NCBI GenBank assembly: GCA_946886435.1
Contig: CAMPIR010000008.1
Coordinates: 1-16,463 of the forward strand
From: an uncultured Candidatus Saccharibacteria bacterium
GTDB lineage: Bacteria; Patescibacteria; Saccharimonadia; Saccharimonadales; UBA5946
Reading direction: 5' to 3'
DNA: 16,463 nucleotides
Part shown: piece by piece, positions 6,833 to 12,859 of the stretch
Layout: each line of letters begins with the position of its first letter
Numbering within the stretch: position 1 is the first letter of the stretch
Position numbers and translations under genes: made by a program
Notes under the pieces: model-generated
What the model was told of the DNA's origin: nothing
Databases searched by the model: none
The model's input: the letters and a program-made list of their open reading frames with translations, nothing else

Positions 6833-8137
6833 ATGAAGATTGCTATTGCTGGATTCGGACTCGAAGGCCGGACCAACTATGACTACTGGAACACACCCGA
6901 TAACCAGCTGACGATCGTTGACGCCAGGGAGCAGCTCGACGATCTCCCTGAAGGCGTACCGACGCTGCTTGGCGCTGACGCCTTTTCTGAACTGAGTGGC
7001 TTTGATCTCGTTATCCGCACGGCAGGCCTTGCGCCGTCAAAGATAAAAACAGACGGCAAGGTCTGGTCCGCCACGAACGAGTTTTTCGTGAAGTGTCCCG
7101 CACCGATCATCGGTGTAACCGGTACAAAAGGTAAGGGCACGACTGTGAGTATGATCTCGAGCATGCTCAGTGCGACCGGAAAGACGGTTCATGTCGTGGG
7201 CAATATCGGCGTACCTGCGCTCAGTGAGCTTCCAAAAATATCAGCCGAAGACATCGTTGTATTTGAGATGAGTAGTTTTCAGCTATGGGATATAGAGAGA
7301 AGCCCGCAGTTGGCGGTAGTACTTATGATCGAGCCGGATCATTTGAACGTTCACCCAGGCTTCGACGACTACGTCGCTGCCAAGGCAAATATTCGTCTTC
7401 ATCAAAAACCTGGTGACTACTGTCTTTACCACCCGACCAACCAGTTTTCGCGCCAGATTGGACTGATGAACGTCGAGGATGGACACAGTAGCAGTGGGCG
7501 CTACGGCGTGCCGGATGACGGACATGTCTATGTGAGCGAGGGTGCGTTCTGGGTGGGAGATCAGCCGATCTTCAGTATTGATGCGGTTCAGCTACCGGGG
7601 GCTCACAACCTTGAGAACGCTTGTGCAGCAATTAGCGCAGCACTCCGCTTTACTGATAATGTTGTAGCTGTCGAGCAAGGGCTTCGTTCCTTCGAGGGCT
7701 TGCCCCACCGACTTGAGTTCGTACGAGAGCTTGACGGTGTTCGCTACTATAACGATAGTTTTTCGTCTGCTCCGGGCGCAACCGCGGCGGCCGTGCGAGC
7801 CTATACCGAGCCGGAAATTGTTGTGCTTGGGGGTATCGATAAAGGTGCTGATTTTACCGACATGGCCGAAGCAATCAAGTCGTCACCAAACATCAAACAG
7901 CTCATTATTATTGGCGAAATTCGACACAAGCTAGCTGACTTTTTGGTGAGCCAGGGTGTTGATTCACCGATCGATGTCAGTGAGGCGCACACCATGCCGG
8001 AGATAGTCCGGCTCGCGAAAAACTATGCTTCATCAGGGGATGTCGTGATACTCAGTCCGGGCTGTGCGAGCTTTGACATGTTCAAGGATTTTTACGATAG
8101 GGGCACGCAGTTTCGAGAAGTAGTCCTGGGTTTATGA
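6833..8137 (+). CDS. murD: UDP-MurNAc-L-alanine--glutamate ligase, MurD2-like (probably L-Glu-specific)
   Basis: 434 residues, typical for MurD, the ATP-dependent cytoplasmic ligase adding the second stem-peptide residue to UDP-MurNAc-L-Ala. Seen: Rossmann-like start MKIAIAGFGLEG, P-loop VTGTKGKGTT (95-104), MSSFQLW (146-152), PDHLNVH (168-174), GAHNLENACAA (256-266), GLPHRLEFV (289-297), NDSFSS (307-312) and LSPGCASFDMFKDFYDRG (407-424). In E. coli MurD the NDSKATN motif carries Lys348, which contacts D-glutamate; here that position is Phe310. With the directly coupled murL, this suggests a MurD2-type ligase that adds L-Glu. The L-Glu specificity is inference; membership of the MurD family is certain. 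Start ATG 6833 is preferred over GTG 6815, which would add six residues before the nucleotide-binding strand. Confidence 0.9.
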   Translation: MKIAIAGFGLEGRTNYDYWNTPDNQLTIVDAREQLDDLPEGVPTLLGADAFSELSGFDLVIRTAGLAPSKIKTDGKVWSATNEFFVKCPAPIIGVTGTKGKGTTVSMISSMLSATGKTVHVVGNIGVPALSELPKISAEDIVVFEMSSFQLWDIERSPQLAVVLMIEPDHLNVHPGFDDYVAAKANIRLHQKPGDYCLYHPTNQFSRQIGLMNVEDGHSSSGRYGVPDDGHVYVSEGAFWVGDQPIFSIDAVQLPGAHNLENACAAISAALRFTDNVVAVEQGLRSFEGLPHRLEFVRELDGVRYYNDSFSSAPGATAAAVRAYTEPEIVVLGGIDKGADFTDMAEAIKSSPNIKQLIIIGEIRHKLADFLVSQGVDSPIDVSEAHTMPEIVRLAKNYASSGDVVILSPGCASFDMFKDFYDRGTQFREVVLGL

Positions 8138-9396
8138 GCGTTTTTGTTTTTGAGAGTTACGAGTTTGAGCCGGGCACAGGCCTAGCTCGTTTTCGTTATA
8201 GTTTCACTGAGGACAAGAGCGCTACGTTCTGCGAGGAGCTCAGCTTTGGCGCTGCGGAAGAGTATGACCAGCAGGTCATGGAGCGCGCGCTTTTTTTGGC
8301 GTTTATGCTGATCGGTGTTTCGTACTACAAAACCGCTCCGACACAGCAGGTACTGATACGGACGGGTGGCTTGGATGAATGGCAGGCAGAGTTCTTTAGC
8401 CGGTTTTATCAGGAAGGGCTGAGTCAGTTTGCGTTCGAAAATAATCTCACGCGTGCAGAGCTCGCCCAGTTTACGGCGCATGGCGATTCGGCTTCACCCG
8501 TGTCCTATAAAGGCGCGGGTGTTCTGAGCCTTCAGAGCGGCGGCAAAGATTCGTTGCTGGTCGCGCGCATGCTCGAAGAAGCTGGTCGTGATTTTAGTGG
8601 TTTTTATGTCAGCAGTACGGGCTCGGCACCGGACGTTATTTCGCATCTCGGCGGTGAGCTTCTCATCGCAGAACGCACGATCGACCACGCGGCGCTGCGC
8701 CGTGTCGGTGGGCTGAACGGACACGTACCAGTTACCTATATCGTGCTTGCCATTAGTCTCATTCAGGCGGTGCTGTTCGGAAAGAACGTAGTCCTTGCCG
8801 GAATCGGCCATGAAGGTGAAGAGCCGCATGAATGGATCGGAGATCTGCCGGTCAATCACCAGTGGTCAAAAACTTGGCAAGCCGAGCAGTTATTTGCCGA
8901 GTACGTGGAGCGCTATATCTCGCCGGATATTCGTGTCGGCTCACCACTACGCGCCTATACCGAACTAAAGGTATCAAAGCGTTTTGTCGAGCTCGGATGG
9001 AGCCGCTATGCCGGTTCATTTAGCTCGTGTAACGTCGCAAACTACCGCCAGGGCGCGTCAAATGAAACGCTGACGTGGTGCGGTGAATGCCCAAAGTGCG
9101 CCAACTCATATCTATTGTTCTCTCCGTTTGTGTCCGCTAAGGAGCTGATCGCGATTTTTGGCTGTGATCTCTATACGAAGCTCGAGTTAGCCGAAACATT
9201 TAAGGGGCTCCTCGGTATCGACGGGGTTATGAAGCCGTTTGAGTGTGTGGGCGAGATTGACGAGCTTCGCTATGCGTATCACCGGGCTCAAAATCGTGGT
9301 CACTACGCAGCGTTGCCGTTTGAGGTTCCGCGAGCCGGCTCCTTCGATATAGACAGGCAGTATCCTTCTGCTGACTTTTCAGACTTGTTTGCATAA
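8134..9396 (+). CDS. murL: UDP-MurNAc-L-Ala-L-glutamate epimerase (MurL)
   Basis: 420 residues matching my recollection of the MurL family, which uses ATP to epimerise the terminal L-Glu of UDP-MurNAc-L-Ala-L-Glu to D-Glu. Seen: opening FESYEFEPGTGLARFRY, GVSYYK (61-66), an ATP-pyrophosphatase-like PP-loop SGGKDS (135-140), NGHVPVT (195-201), NHQWSK (241-246), FSSCN (296-300), a Cys cluster WCGECPKC (315-322) and KPFECVGE (367-374). The ATG overlaps the murD stop as ATGA, so the two are translationally coupled, the arrangement expected if MurL acts on the product of this MurD. The family call is from remembered motifs, not a search, but motif order and context agree. Alternative: an unassigned PP-loop enzyme. 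Confidence 0.88.
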   Translation: MSVFVFESYEFEPGTGLARFRYSFTEDKSATFCEELSFGAAEEYDQQVMERALFLAFMLIGVSYYKTAPTQQVLIRTGGLDEWQAEFFSRFYQEGLSQFAFENNLTRAELAQFTAHGDSASPVSYKGAGVLSLQSGGKDSLLVARMLEEAGRDFSGFYVSSTGSAPDVISHLGGELLIAERTIDHAALRRVGGLNGHVPVTYIVLAISLIQAVLFGKNVVLAGIGHEGEEPHEWIGDLPVNHQWSKTWQAEQLFAEYVERYISPDIRVGSPLRAYTELKVSKRFVELGWSRYAGSFSSCNVANYRQGASNETLTWCGECPKCANSYLLFSPFVSAKELIAIFGCDLYTKLELAETFKGLLGIDGVMKPFECVGEIDELRYAYHRAQNRGHYAALPFEVPRAGSFDIDRQYPSADFSDLFA

Positions 9397-9405
9397 TCAT
9401 TTTAT

Positions 9406-9435
9406 TTGCAGAGCTGCTACACAAGCGGTTATACT
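9406..9435 (+). promoter_or_regulatory. Promoter of ftsA
   Basis: -35 TTGCAG (9406-9411), 18-nt spacer, -10 TATACT (9430-9435), then 6 nt to the ftsA ATG. No Shine-Dalgarno is present, so the mRNA is predicted to be leaderless. Confidence 0.65.
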
Positions 9436-9441
9436 GGCTGC

Positions 9442-10695
9442 ATGCAAGAAGTATCTCGATATGCAGTCGGACTCGACATAGGCACGACATATGTACGAGC
9501 CGTTGTCGGACACCTCGACGGCACAAACGAAAAACCAACAATCGTCGGCGTCGGTGTTGAGCCGAACAGCGGAATGCGAAAAGGTACGGTCGTAAATCTC
9601 GTCAATACCGCACAGGCGATCGACAAGGCGCTCGAAGCCGCTGAGCGCATGAGCGGACACCAGATCCATGCCGTTACGATCAGTGTTAATGGCTCTCATG
9701 TCGTTGGTATGAGCAGTAAGGGCGTGATAGCTGTAGGACATGAAATCACCGAAACTGATCTCGAGCGCGTCGAAGAAGCCGCAACCGTCGTTCAGCTGCC
9801 GGCTAACCGTGAAATACTTGAGGTGACGCCTCGCTCATATCAACTCGATGGCCAAGAAAACATCAAAGACCCGATCGGCATGACAGGTGTGCGGCTCGAA
9901 GTTGATGCGCACGTTATCACGGCACTTGGCCCGCATCTCAAAAACCTGGTGAAAGCCTGCGAGATTACCGAGACGCAGGTAAACGGTCGAGTGCTCTCAG
10001 GCCTCGGAGCAGCACGCGCTGTCGTCAGCGGACAGCAGACAGAAAACGGTGTCGTGCTCGTTGATATCGGCGGTACCACGACAAATGTCGTTGTGTTCGA
10101 GGAGGGTGACCTCCAGCACGTTGCTGTTCTTCCGGTCGGTAGCGTCAATATAACGAACGATCTGGCCATCGGCCTAAAAACAGACCTCGACGTGGCCGAG
10201 AAGGTGAAGGTCGACCACGCGGTTGCCGTCCCCAACGCGCATAAGAATTCCAGCAAAAAAGCCGTCGTTAAGGTAGACAAGACGTCGCATGAGTTTGATA
10301 TCGAAGATATCGACATGATCGTCGATGCGCGGCTAGAGGAAATCTTTGAGTTGGTTCAAAAAGAGCTTCGTAGTATCGGTCGCGACTCAAAACTGCCCGG
10401 TGGCGTTGTGTTGACTGGCGCTGGGTCGCTGATGCCAGGTATCGATGATTATGCAAAGCAGGCCCTGCAGCTCAGCGCACGCGTCGGCAAACCGACCGGT
10501 TATGGCGGCGTGGCTGATCAAATCGAGTCGCCAGGCTTTGCGGCGGCCGTTGGGCTGATGCTCGCAGATATGGACTCTGCCTCACAAACCCGCCCGCATG
10601 GCGGCTCACGCACAGACGCTCAAGACAGAGCCGGCGATATCGCGCGCGGCGTAACCAGCAAAATAACAGGGATATTTAATAAGTTTCGTTCATAA
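9442..10695 (+). CDS. ftsA: Cell division protein FtsA
   Basis: 417 residues, an actin-fold ATPase that ties FtsZ filaments to the membrane and recruits later division proteins. Seen: phosphate-1 motif GLDIGTT (10-16), an SHS2/1C region (about 85-160), phosphate-2 motif VDIGGTTTN (207-215), adenosine motif GGVVLTGAGSLMPG (320-333), and a C-terminal amphipathic helix ending GVTSKITGIFNKFRS, the membrane-targeting sequence. A flexible Gly/Arg/Asp-rich linker precedes it. The ATG at 9442 is chosen because the protein then begins a few residues before the first strand; an upstream TTG would start inside the promoter. It lies 45 nt after murL and 101 nt before ftsZ. No ftsQ is found between murL and ftsA. 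Confidence 0.95.
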   Translation: MQEVSRYAVGLDIGTTYVRAVVGHLDGTNEKPTIVGVGVEPNSGMRKGTVVNLVNTAQAIDKALEAAERMSGHQIHAVTISVNGSHVVGMSSKGVIAVGHEITETDLERVEEAATVVQLPANREILEVTPRSYQLDGQENIKDPIGMTGVRLEVDAHVITALGPHLKNLVKACEITETQVNGRVLSGLGAARAVVSGQQTENGVVLVDIGGTTTNVVVFEEGDLQHVAVLPVGSVNITNDLAIGLKTDLDVAEKVKVDHAVAVPNAHKNSSKKAVVKVDKTSHEFDIEDIDMIVDARLEEIFELVQKELRSIGRDSKLPGGVVLTGAGSLMPGIDDYAKQALQLSARVGKPTGYGGVADQIESPGFAAAVGLMLADMDSASQTRPHGGSRTDAQDRAGDIARGVTSKITGIFNKFRS

Positions 10696-10739
10696 AATGT
10701 ATACAGACGACAAGTCGAGTTGCCAGGTGTGCAGTTTTT

Positions 10740-10767
10740 TTGTACCCTAGGTAAAGACATGTATACT
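10740..10767 (+). promoter_or_regulatory. Promoter of ftsZ
   Basis: -35 TTGTAC (10740-10745), 16-nt spacer, -10 TATACT (10762-10767). The start near 10774 gives a leader of about 23 nt carrying GGGGGA (10782-10787) before the GTG. It lets ftsZ be expressed separately from ftsA. Confidence 0.6.
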
Positions 10768-10796
10768 AAATGTGAACAAAGCGGGGGAACGCCAAC

Positions 10797-12059
10797 GTGC
10801 CAGAAGTAAAACCAGCAGATATACAGACATTCGCCACCATCAAGGTGATTGGTGTTGGTGGCGCAGGTGGTTCAGCGGTAAACCGCATGAAAGAGGCCGG
10901 CCTGAGTGGTGTGCAGTTTATCGCTGTTAACACCGACGCCCAGGCACTTCACAATTCAAAAGCAGACATCAAGCTCCATATCGGCAAGGACGCGACCCGC
11001 GGTCTTGGCGCCGGCGCTGATCCAACAGTCGGACAGGCTGCAGCCGAAGAGTCTGAGGAAGATATTAAAAAAGCCCTTGAGGGCGCTGATATGGTCTTTG
11101 TTACTATCGGTGCCGGCGGTGGTACCGGGTCCGGTGCTGGCCACGTCGTGGCGCGTATCGCCCGTGAGATGGGTATCCTCGTCGTCGGTGTTGCCACAAA
11201 GCCGTTTAGTTTTGAAGGCGAAAAGCGCCGCAATAACGCCGAATGGGCCATTGCTCACCTCGGCAAGCAGGTTGATACGCTTATCACCATTCCGAATGAC
11301 CGCTTGCTCCAAACGATCGACCGCCGCACGCCGCTACTTGAGACGTTTAAGATCGCCGATGACGTACTTCGTCAGGGTGTTCAGGGTATCTCTGAGCTGA
11401 TCACCGAACACGGACTCATCAACCTCGACTTCGCTGACGTTAAGGCCATCATGAGCAACGCAGGAAGCGCCCTGATGGGCATCGGACGTGCCAGTGGTGA
11501 TAACCGCGCAGCACAGGCCGCTCAGCAGGCTATCGAATCACCGCTCATCGAAGTATCTATCGATGGCGCCAAGGGTGTTCTGTTCAACGTCACCGGTGGG
11601 TATGACATGAGTATGTCTGAGATCCAGGAAGCTGCCGAGATCATCACCAGTGCGGTTGCGCCTGATGCGAACATCATTTTTGGTGCGACACTCAAACCTG
11701 AGATGGAAGACGACCTGATCATCACCGTCATCGCAACTGGTTTCGACAGTCAGTATTTCCATGAGCAAGCACAGGCCCTCTCGTCGATCTCGCTCGGAAC
11801 TCCGGTTACTGGTCTTCACGAAGAGGAAACGACCACATCCGTGCACGATGTCGAGGCCGCAAAGGGACGCGAAGCTGACGATGAAGCAGTAAACGCAGCC
11901 GTGAGTTCTATCAACATGAACCTAGACACTGAAGCGAAAAGCTCATTTGACGACGAAGAAACACCGACCAACATATGGCAGAGCGCCAACGAGGATGAGT
12001 CAGATACTCCCGCTTTCCTGCGCCGACGTAAGAAGAAAAAAGACGAAGACAAGAAGTAA
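10797..12059 (+). CDS. ftsZ: Cell division GTPase FtsZ
   Basis: 420 residues, the tubulin homologue that forms the division ring. Seen: [17 protein letters not shown] (15-31), the tubulin signature GGGTGSG (107-113) within [20 protein letters not shown] (136-144), T7 synergy loop [11 protein letters not shown] (209-219), and a variable acidic linker (about 345-400). The C-terminal peptide [12 protein letters not shown] closely matches the conserved D-x-PAFLR(R/K) tail that binds FtsA and other partners, followed by a basic/acidic extension. The start is GTG, about 9 nt after GGGGGA; this is the only start that keeps the usual short N-terminal extension. A strong terminator follows immediately. 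Confidence 0.97.
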   Translation: MPEVKPADIQTFATIKVIGVGGAGGSAVNRMKEAGLSGVQFIAVNTDAQALHNSKADIKLHIGKDATRGLGAGADPTVGQAAAEESEEDIKKALEGADMVFVTIGAGGGTGSGAGHVVARIAREMGILVVGVATKPFSFEGEKRRNNAEWAIAHLGKQVDTLITIPNDRLLQTIDRRTPLLETFKIADDVLRQGVQGISELITEHGLINLDFADVKAIMSNAGSALMGIGRASGDNRAAQAAQQAIESPLIEVSIDGAKGVLFNVTGGYDMSMSEIQEAAEIITSAVAPDANIIFGATLKPEMEDDLIITVIATGFDSQYFHEQAQALSSISLGTPVTGLHEEETTTSVHDVEAAKGREADDEAVNAAVSSINMNLDTEAKSSFDDEETPTNIWQSANEDESDTPAFLRRRKKKKDEDKK

Positions 12060-12098
12060 CTTAAAAAACCACCCGACAAAACCGGGTGGTTTTTTAAG
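12060..12098. terminator. Strong bidirectional terminator between ftsZ and the small minus-strand genes
   Basis: A perfect 16-bp stem (12060-12075 with 12083-12098) around a 7-nt loop, with six A on one side and six T on the other, so it can stop transcription in both directions. It begins at the last base of the ftsZ stop codon. Confidence 0.92.
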
Positions 12099-12102
12099 TG
12101 CT

Positions 12103-12155
12103 CCGCAACCAAAACCTTCATCCGTCAGCTGGCGGATTGAAAGCTTAGGTTGCGG
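12103..12155. repeat. 53-nt imperfect inverted repeat
   Basis: The two halves, centred at 12129/12130, are near-complementary: outer CCGCAACC/GGTTGCGG, a middle TTCA/TGAA, and an inner TCCGTCAG/CTGGCGGA palindrome with one T-G mismatch. There are a few mismatches and a one-base bulge. No T-tract follows, so it is not an ordinary terminator. It could be an RNA stem in the 3' region of the minus-strand transcript or the remains of a small mobile or REP-like element. Its presence is seen; its function is unknown. Confidence 0.75.
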
Positions 12156-12191
12156 GAGACAGGGGACTGTCACCCGCGCTGGCTTAGCCAG
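12154..12191. other. Two further small hairpins at the 3' end of the minus-strand gene pair
   Basis: GACAG-GGGA-CTGTC flanked by GGG/CCC (12154-12175), and CTGGC-TTA-GCCAG (12179-12191), whose 3-nt loop is exactly the TAA stop of the 64-residue minus-strand gene. Together with the 53-nt repeat and the terminator, this makes an unusually structured 3' untranslated region. Confidence 0.5.
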
Positions 12192-12378
12192 TTGGAGCCC
12201 ATTCGGCCCATTGTCCGCTCGGGTGGATGACGATGCTGACGAACTGCATCTCCAGCAGGTCGAGCGACGGATGGGGAGGAAGGCGGTAGGCCTCTCCTTT
12301 CTTGTCGCCCGTCAGCGGGCAGACGGTCACACCGTCTTTGCTGATGAAGCCGGCTTGAGCCGACACCTGCGTGCTCAT
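12184..12378 (-). CDS. Small hypothetical protein (64 aa)
   Basis: Reads MSTQVSAQAGFISKDG...QWAEWAPTG. I do not recognise the family. It is soluble-looking, with one Cys and a Pro/Trp-rich end, and no signal peptide or membrane segment. The ATG at 12378 is chosen over a longer frame because AAGGA lies about 10 nt upstream and because it overlaps the TGA of the preceding minus-strand gene as ATGA, a translational-coupling arrangement. It runs against all neighbouring genes and shares a transcript with the membrane protein upstream. A real gene is supported by the Shine-Dalgarno, the overlap and the promoter, not by homology. Function unknown. Confidence 0.6.
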   Translation of the reverse strand: MSTQVSAQAGFISKDGVTVCPLTGDKKGEAYRLPPHPSLDLLEMQFVSIVIHPSGQWAEWAPTG

Positions 12379-12560
12379 CGTGCATTTTCCTTCTCTTGCT
12401 GCTTCGGAACCGGGTCGTTGAGGATTCCGAAGATGGCGTCGAGTATGCCGATGATGATGAAGCATGCCATCACGCCTCCACCGAGCAAGATCGCGAGGAT
12501 TTTGGAGCGATCCCCGGGTACTGTAGCTGCGGCCATGACGAGCGTGTTCATGAGGATCAC
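12375..12560 (-). CDS. Small single-pass membrane protein (61 aa)
   Basis: Starts at GTG (12560) 6 nt after AGGGG; an in-frame ATG at 12551 is an alternative. Residues 21-47 form one long hydrophobic, Gly-rich segment (from ILAILLGGG to DAIFGIL), a probable transmembrane helix. A short charged tail (KQQEKENAR) follows. The first 15 residues are mildly hydrophobic but no cleavage site is clear. I do not recognise the family. It is the first gene of a two-gene minus-strand unit with its own near-consensus promoter, and its stop overlaps the start of the 64-aa gene. The pairing of a small membrane protein with a small soluble one recalls many accessory modules, but no function can be assigned. 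Confidence 0.6.
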   Translation of the reverse strand: MILMNTLVMAAATVPGDRSKILAILLGGGVMACFIIIGILDAIFGILNDPVPKQQEKENAR

Positions 12561-12592
12561 GGTTGCCCCTGTCTCGAAAAAAACATCACCAT
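12557..12592 (-). CDS. Possible 11-codon leader ORF
   Basis: In the leader of the minus-strand unit, ATG at 12592 opens MVMFFSRQGQP and stops at a TGA overlapping the GTG start of the membrane protein (GTGA). No clear Shine-Dalgarno. It could couple translation, or be chance. Confidence 0.25.
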   Translation of the reverse strand: MVMFFSRQGQP

Positions 12593-12614
12593 CGGGATCG
12601 ATGATAACCTGCCT

Positions 12615-12643
12615 ATTATAGCAAAAATGATTAAAAAAGTCAA
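12615..12643 (-). promoter_or_regulatory. Strong sigma-70-type promoter of the minus-strand gene pair
   Basis: -35 TTGACT (12643-12638), 17-nt AT-rich spacer, -10 TATAAT (12620-12615) on the minus strand. This is the closest match to the consensus in the window. The predicted start near 12608 leaves a leader of about 48 nt. Confidence 0.8.
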
Positions 12644-12656
12644 TACTGTGTCGTTA

Positions 12657-12685
12657 CTGACAGACACCTCAAGACAGGGTATACT
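12657..12685 (+). promoter_or_regulatory. Upstream promoter toward nrdR
   Basis: -35 CTGACA (12657-12662), 17-nt spacer, -10 TATACT (12680-12685), starting near 12692. It is divergent from the minus-strand promoter, with 13 bp between the two -35 elements. It would give nrdR a long leader containing the NrdR-box-like sites. Confidence 0.55.
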
Positions 12686-12715
12686 AGGGTCTTACAGTAA
12701 CTCCTCCCGGTATAG

Positions 12716-12779
12716 CTATATATAGTCATAAGCGCTATATGTTGCACAAAATACACTTGCAAAACGCTAGATATGGGGG
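12716..12779. promoter_or_regulatory. NrdR-box-like operator sites
   Basis: Against the NrdR-box core CWATATATWG: CTATATATAG at 12716-12725 (10/10), CTATATGTTG at 12735-12744 (9/10) and CTAGATATGG at 12767-12776 (8/10). The last two are 32 bp apart start to start, the spacing known for paired NrdR boxes. They flank the -35 of the proximal nrdR promoter, the downstream one lying in its spacer. Autoregulation of nrdR-nrdJ by NrdR is inferred. Confidence 0.6.
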
Positions 12780-12786
12780 GTATAGT
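12757..12786 (+). promoter_or_regulatory. Proximal promoter of nrdR-nrdJ
   Basis: -35 TTGCAA (12757-12762), 18-nt spacer, -10 TATAGT (12781-12786), starting near 12793. It is overlaid by NrdR-box-like sites. Confidence 0.6.
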
Positions 12787-12823
12787 AGAAACCAGCTACA
12801 CAAGCAAACTTGGGAGTGTAGGG

Positions 12824-12837
12824 TTCTGTTAACAGAA
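12824..12837. repeat. Perfect 14-bp palindrome in the nrdR leader
   Basis: TTCTGTTAACAGAA is fully self-complementary and ends 3 nt before the AAGGAG Shine-Dalgarno (12841-12846). It could be a protein-binding site or a 5-bp RNA hairpin with a UUAA loop beside the ribosome-binding site. Confidence 0.5.
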
Positions 12838-12859
12838 GACAAGGAGAACAAAGAGAGCT

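Noticed and set aside
9406..9441. Longer ftsA start at TTG 9406
   Set aside because: The extra codons lie within the -35/-10 promoter and add 12 residues not expected before the first FtsA strand.
11947..12621. Long plus-strand frame of 224 codons running from the ftsZ end across the terminator
   Set aside because: It overlaps the ftsZ 3' end in another frame, passes through a perfect terminator and the structured repeat, has no Shine-Dalgarno or recognisable domain, and is antisense to the better supported minus-strand pair.
12700..12708. Anti-Shine-Dalgarno-like CTCCTCCC in the leader of the distal nrdR promoter
   Set aside because: It can pair only about 6 bp with the nrdJ ribosome-binding site 700 nt away; such a short match is expected by chance.
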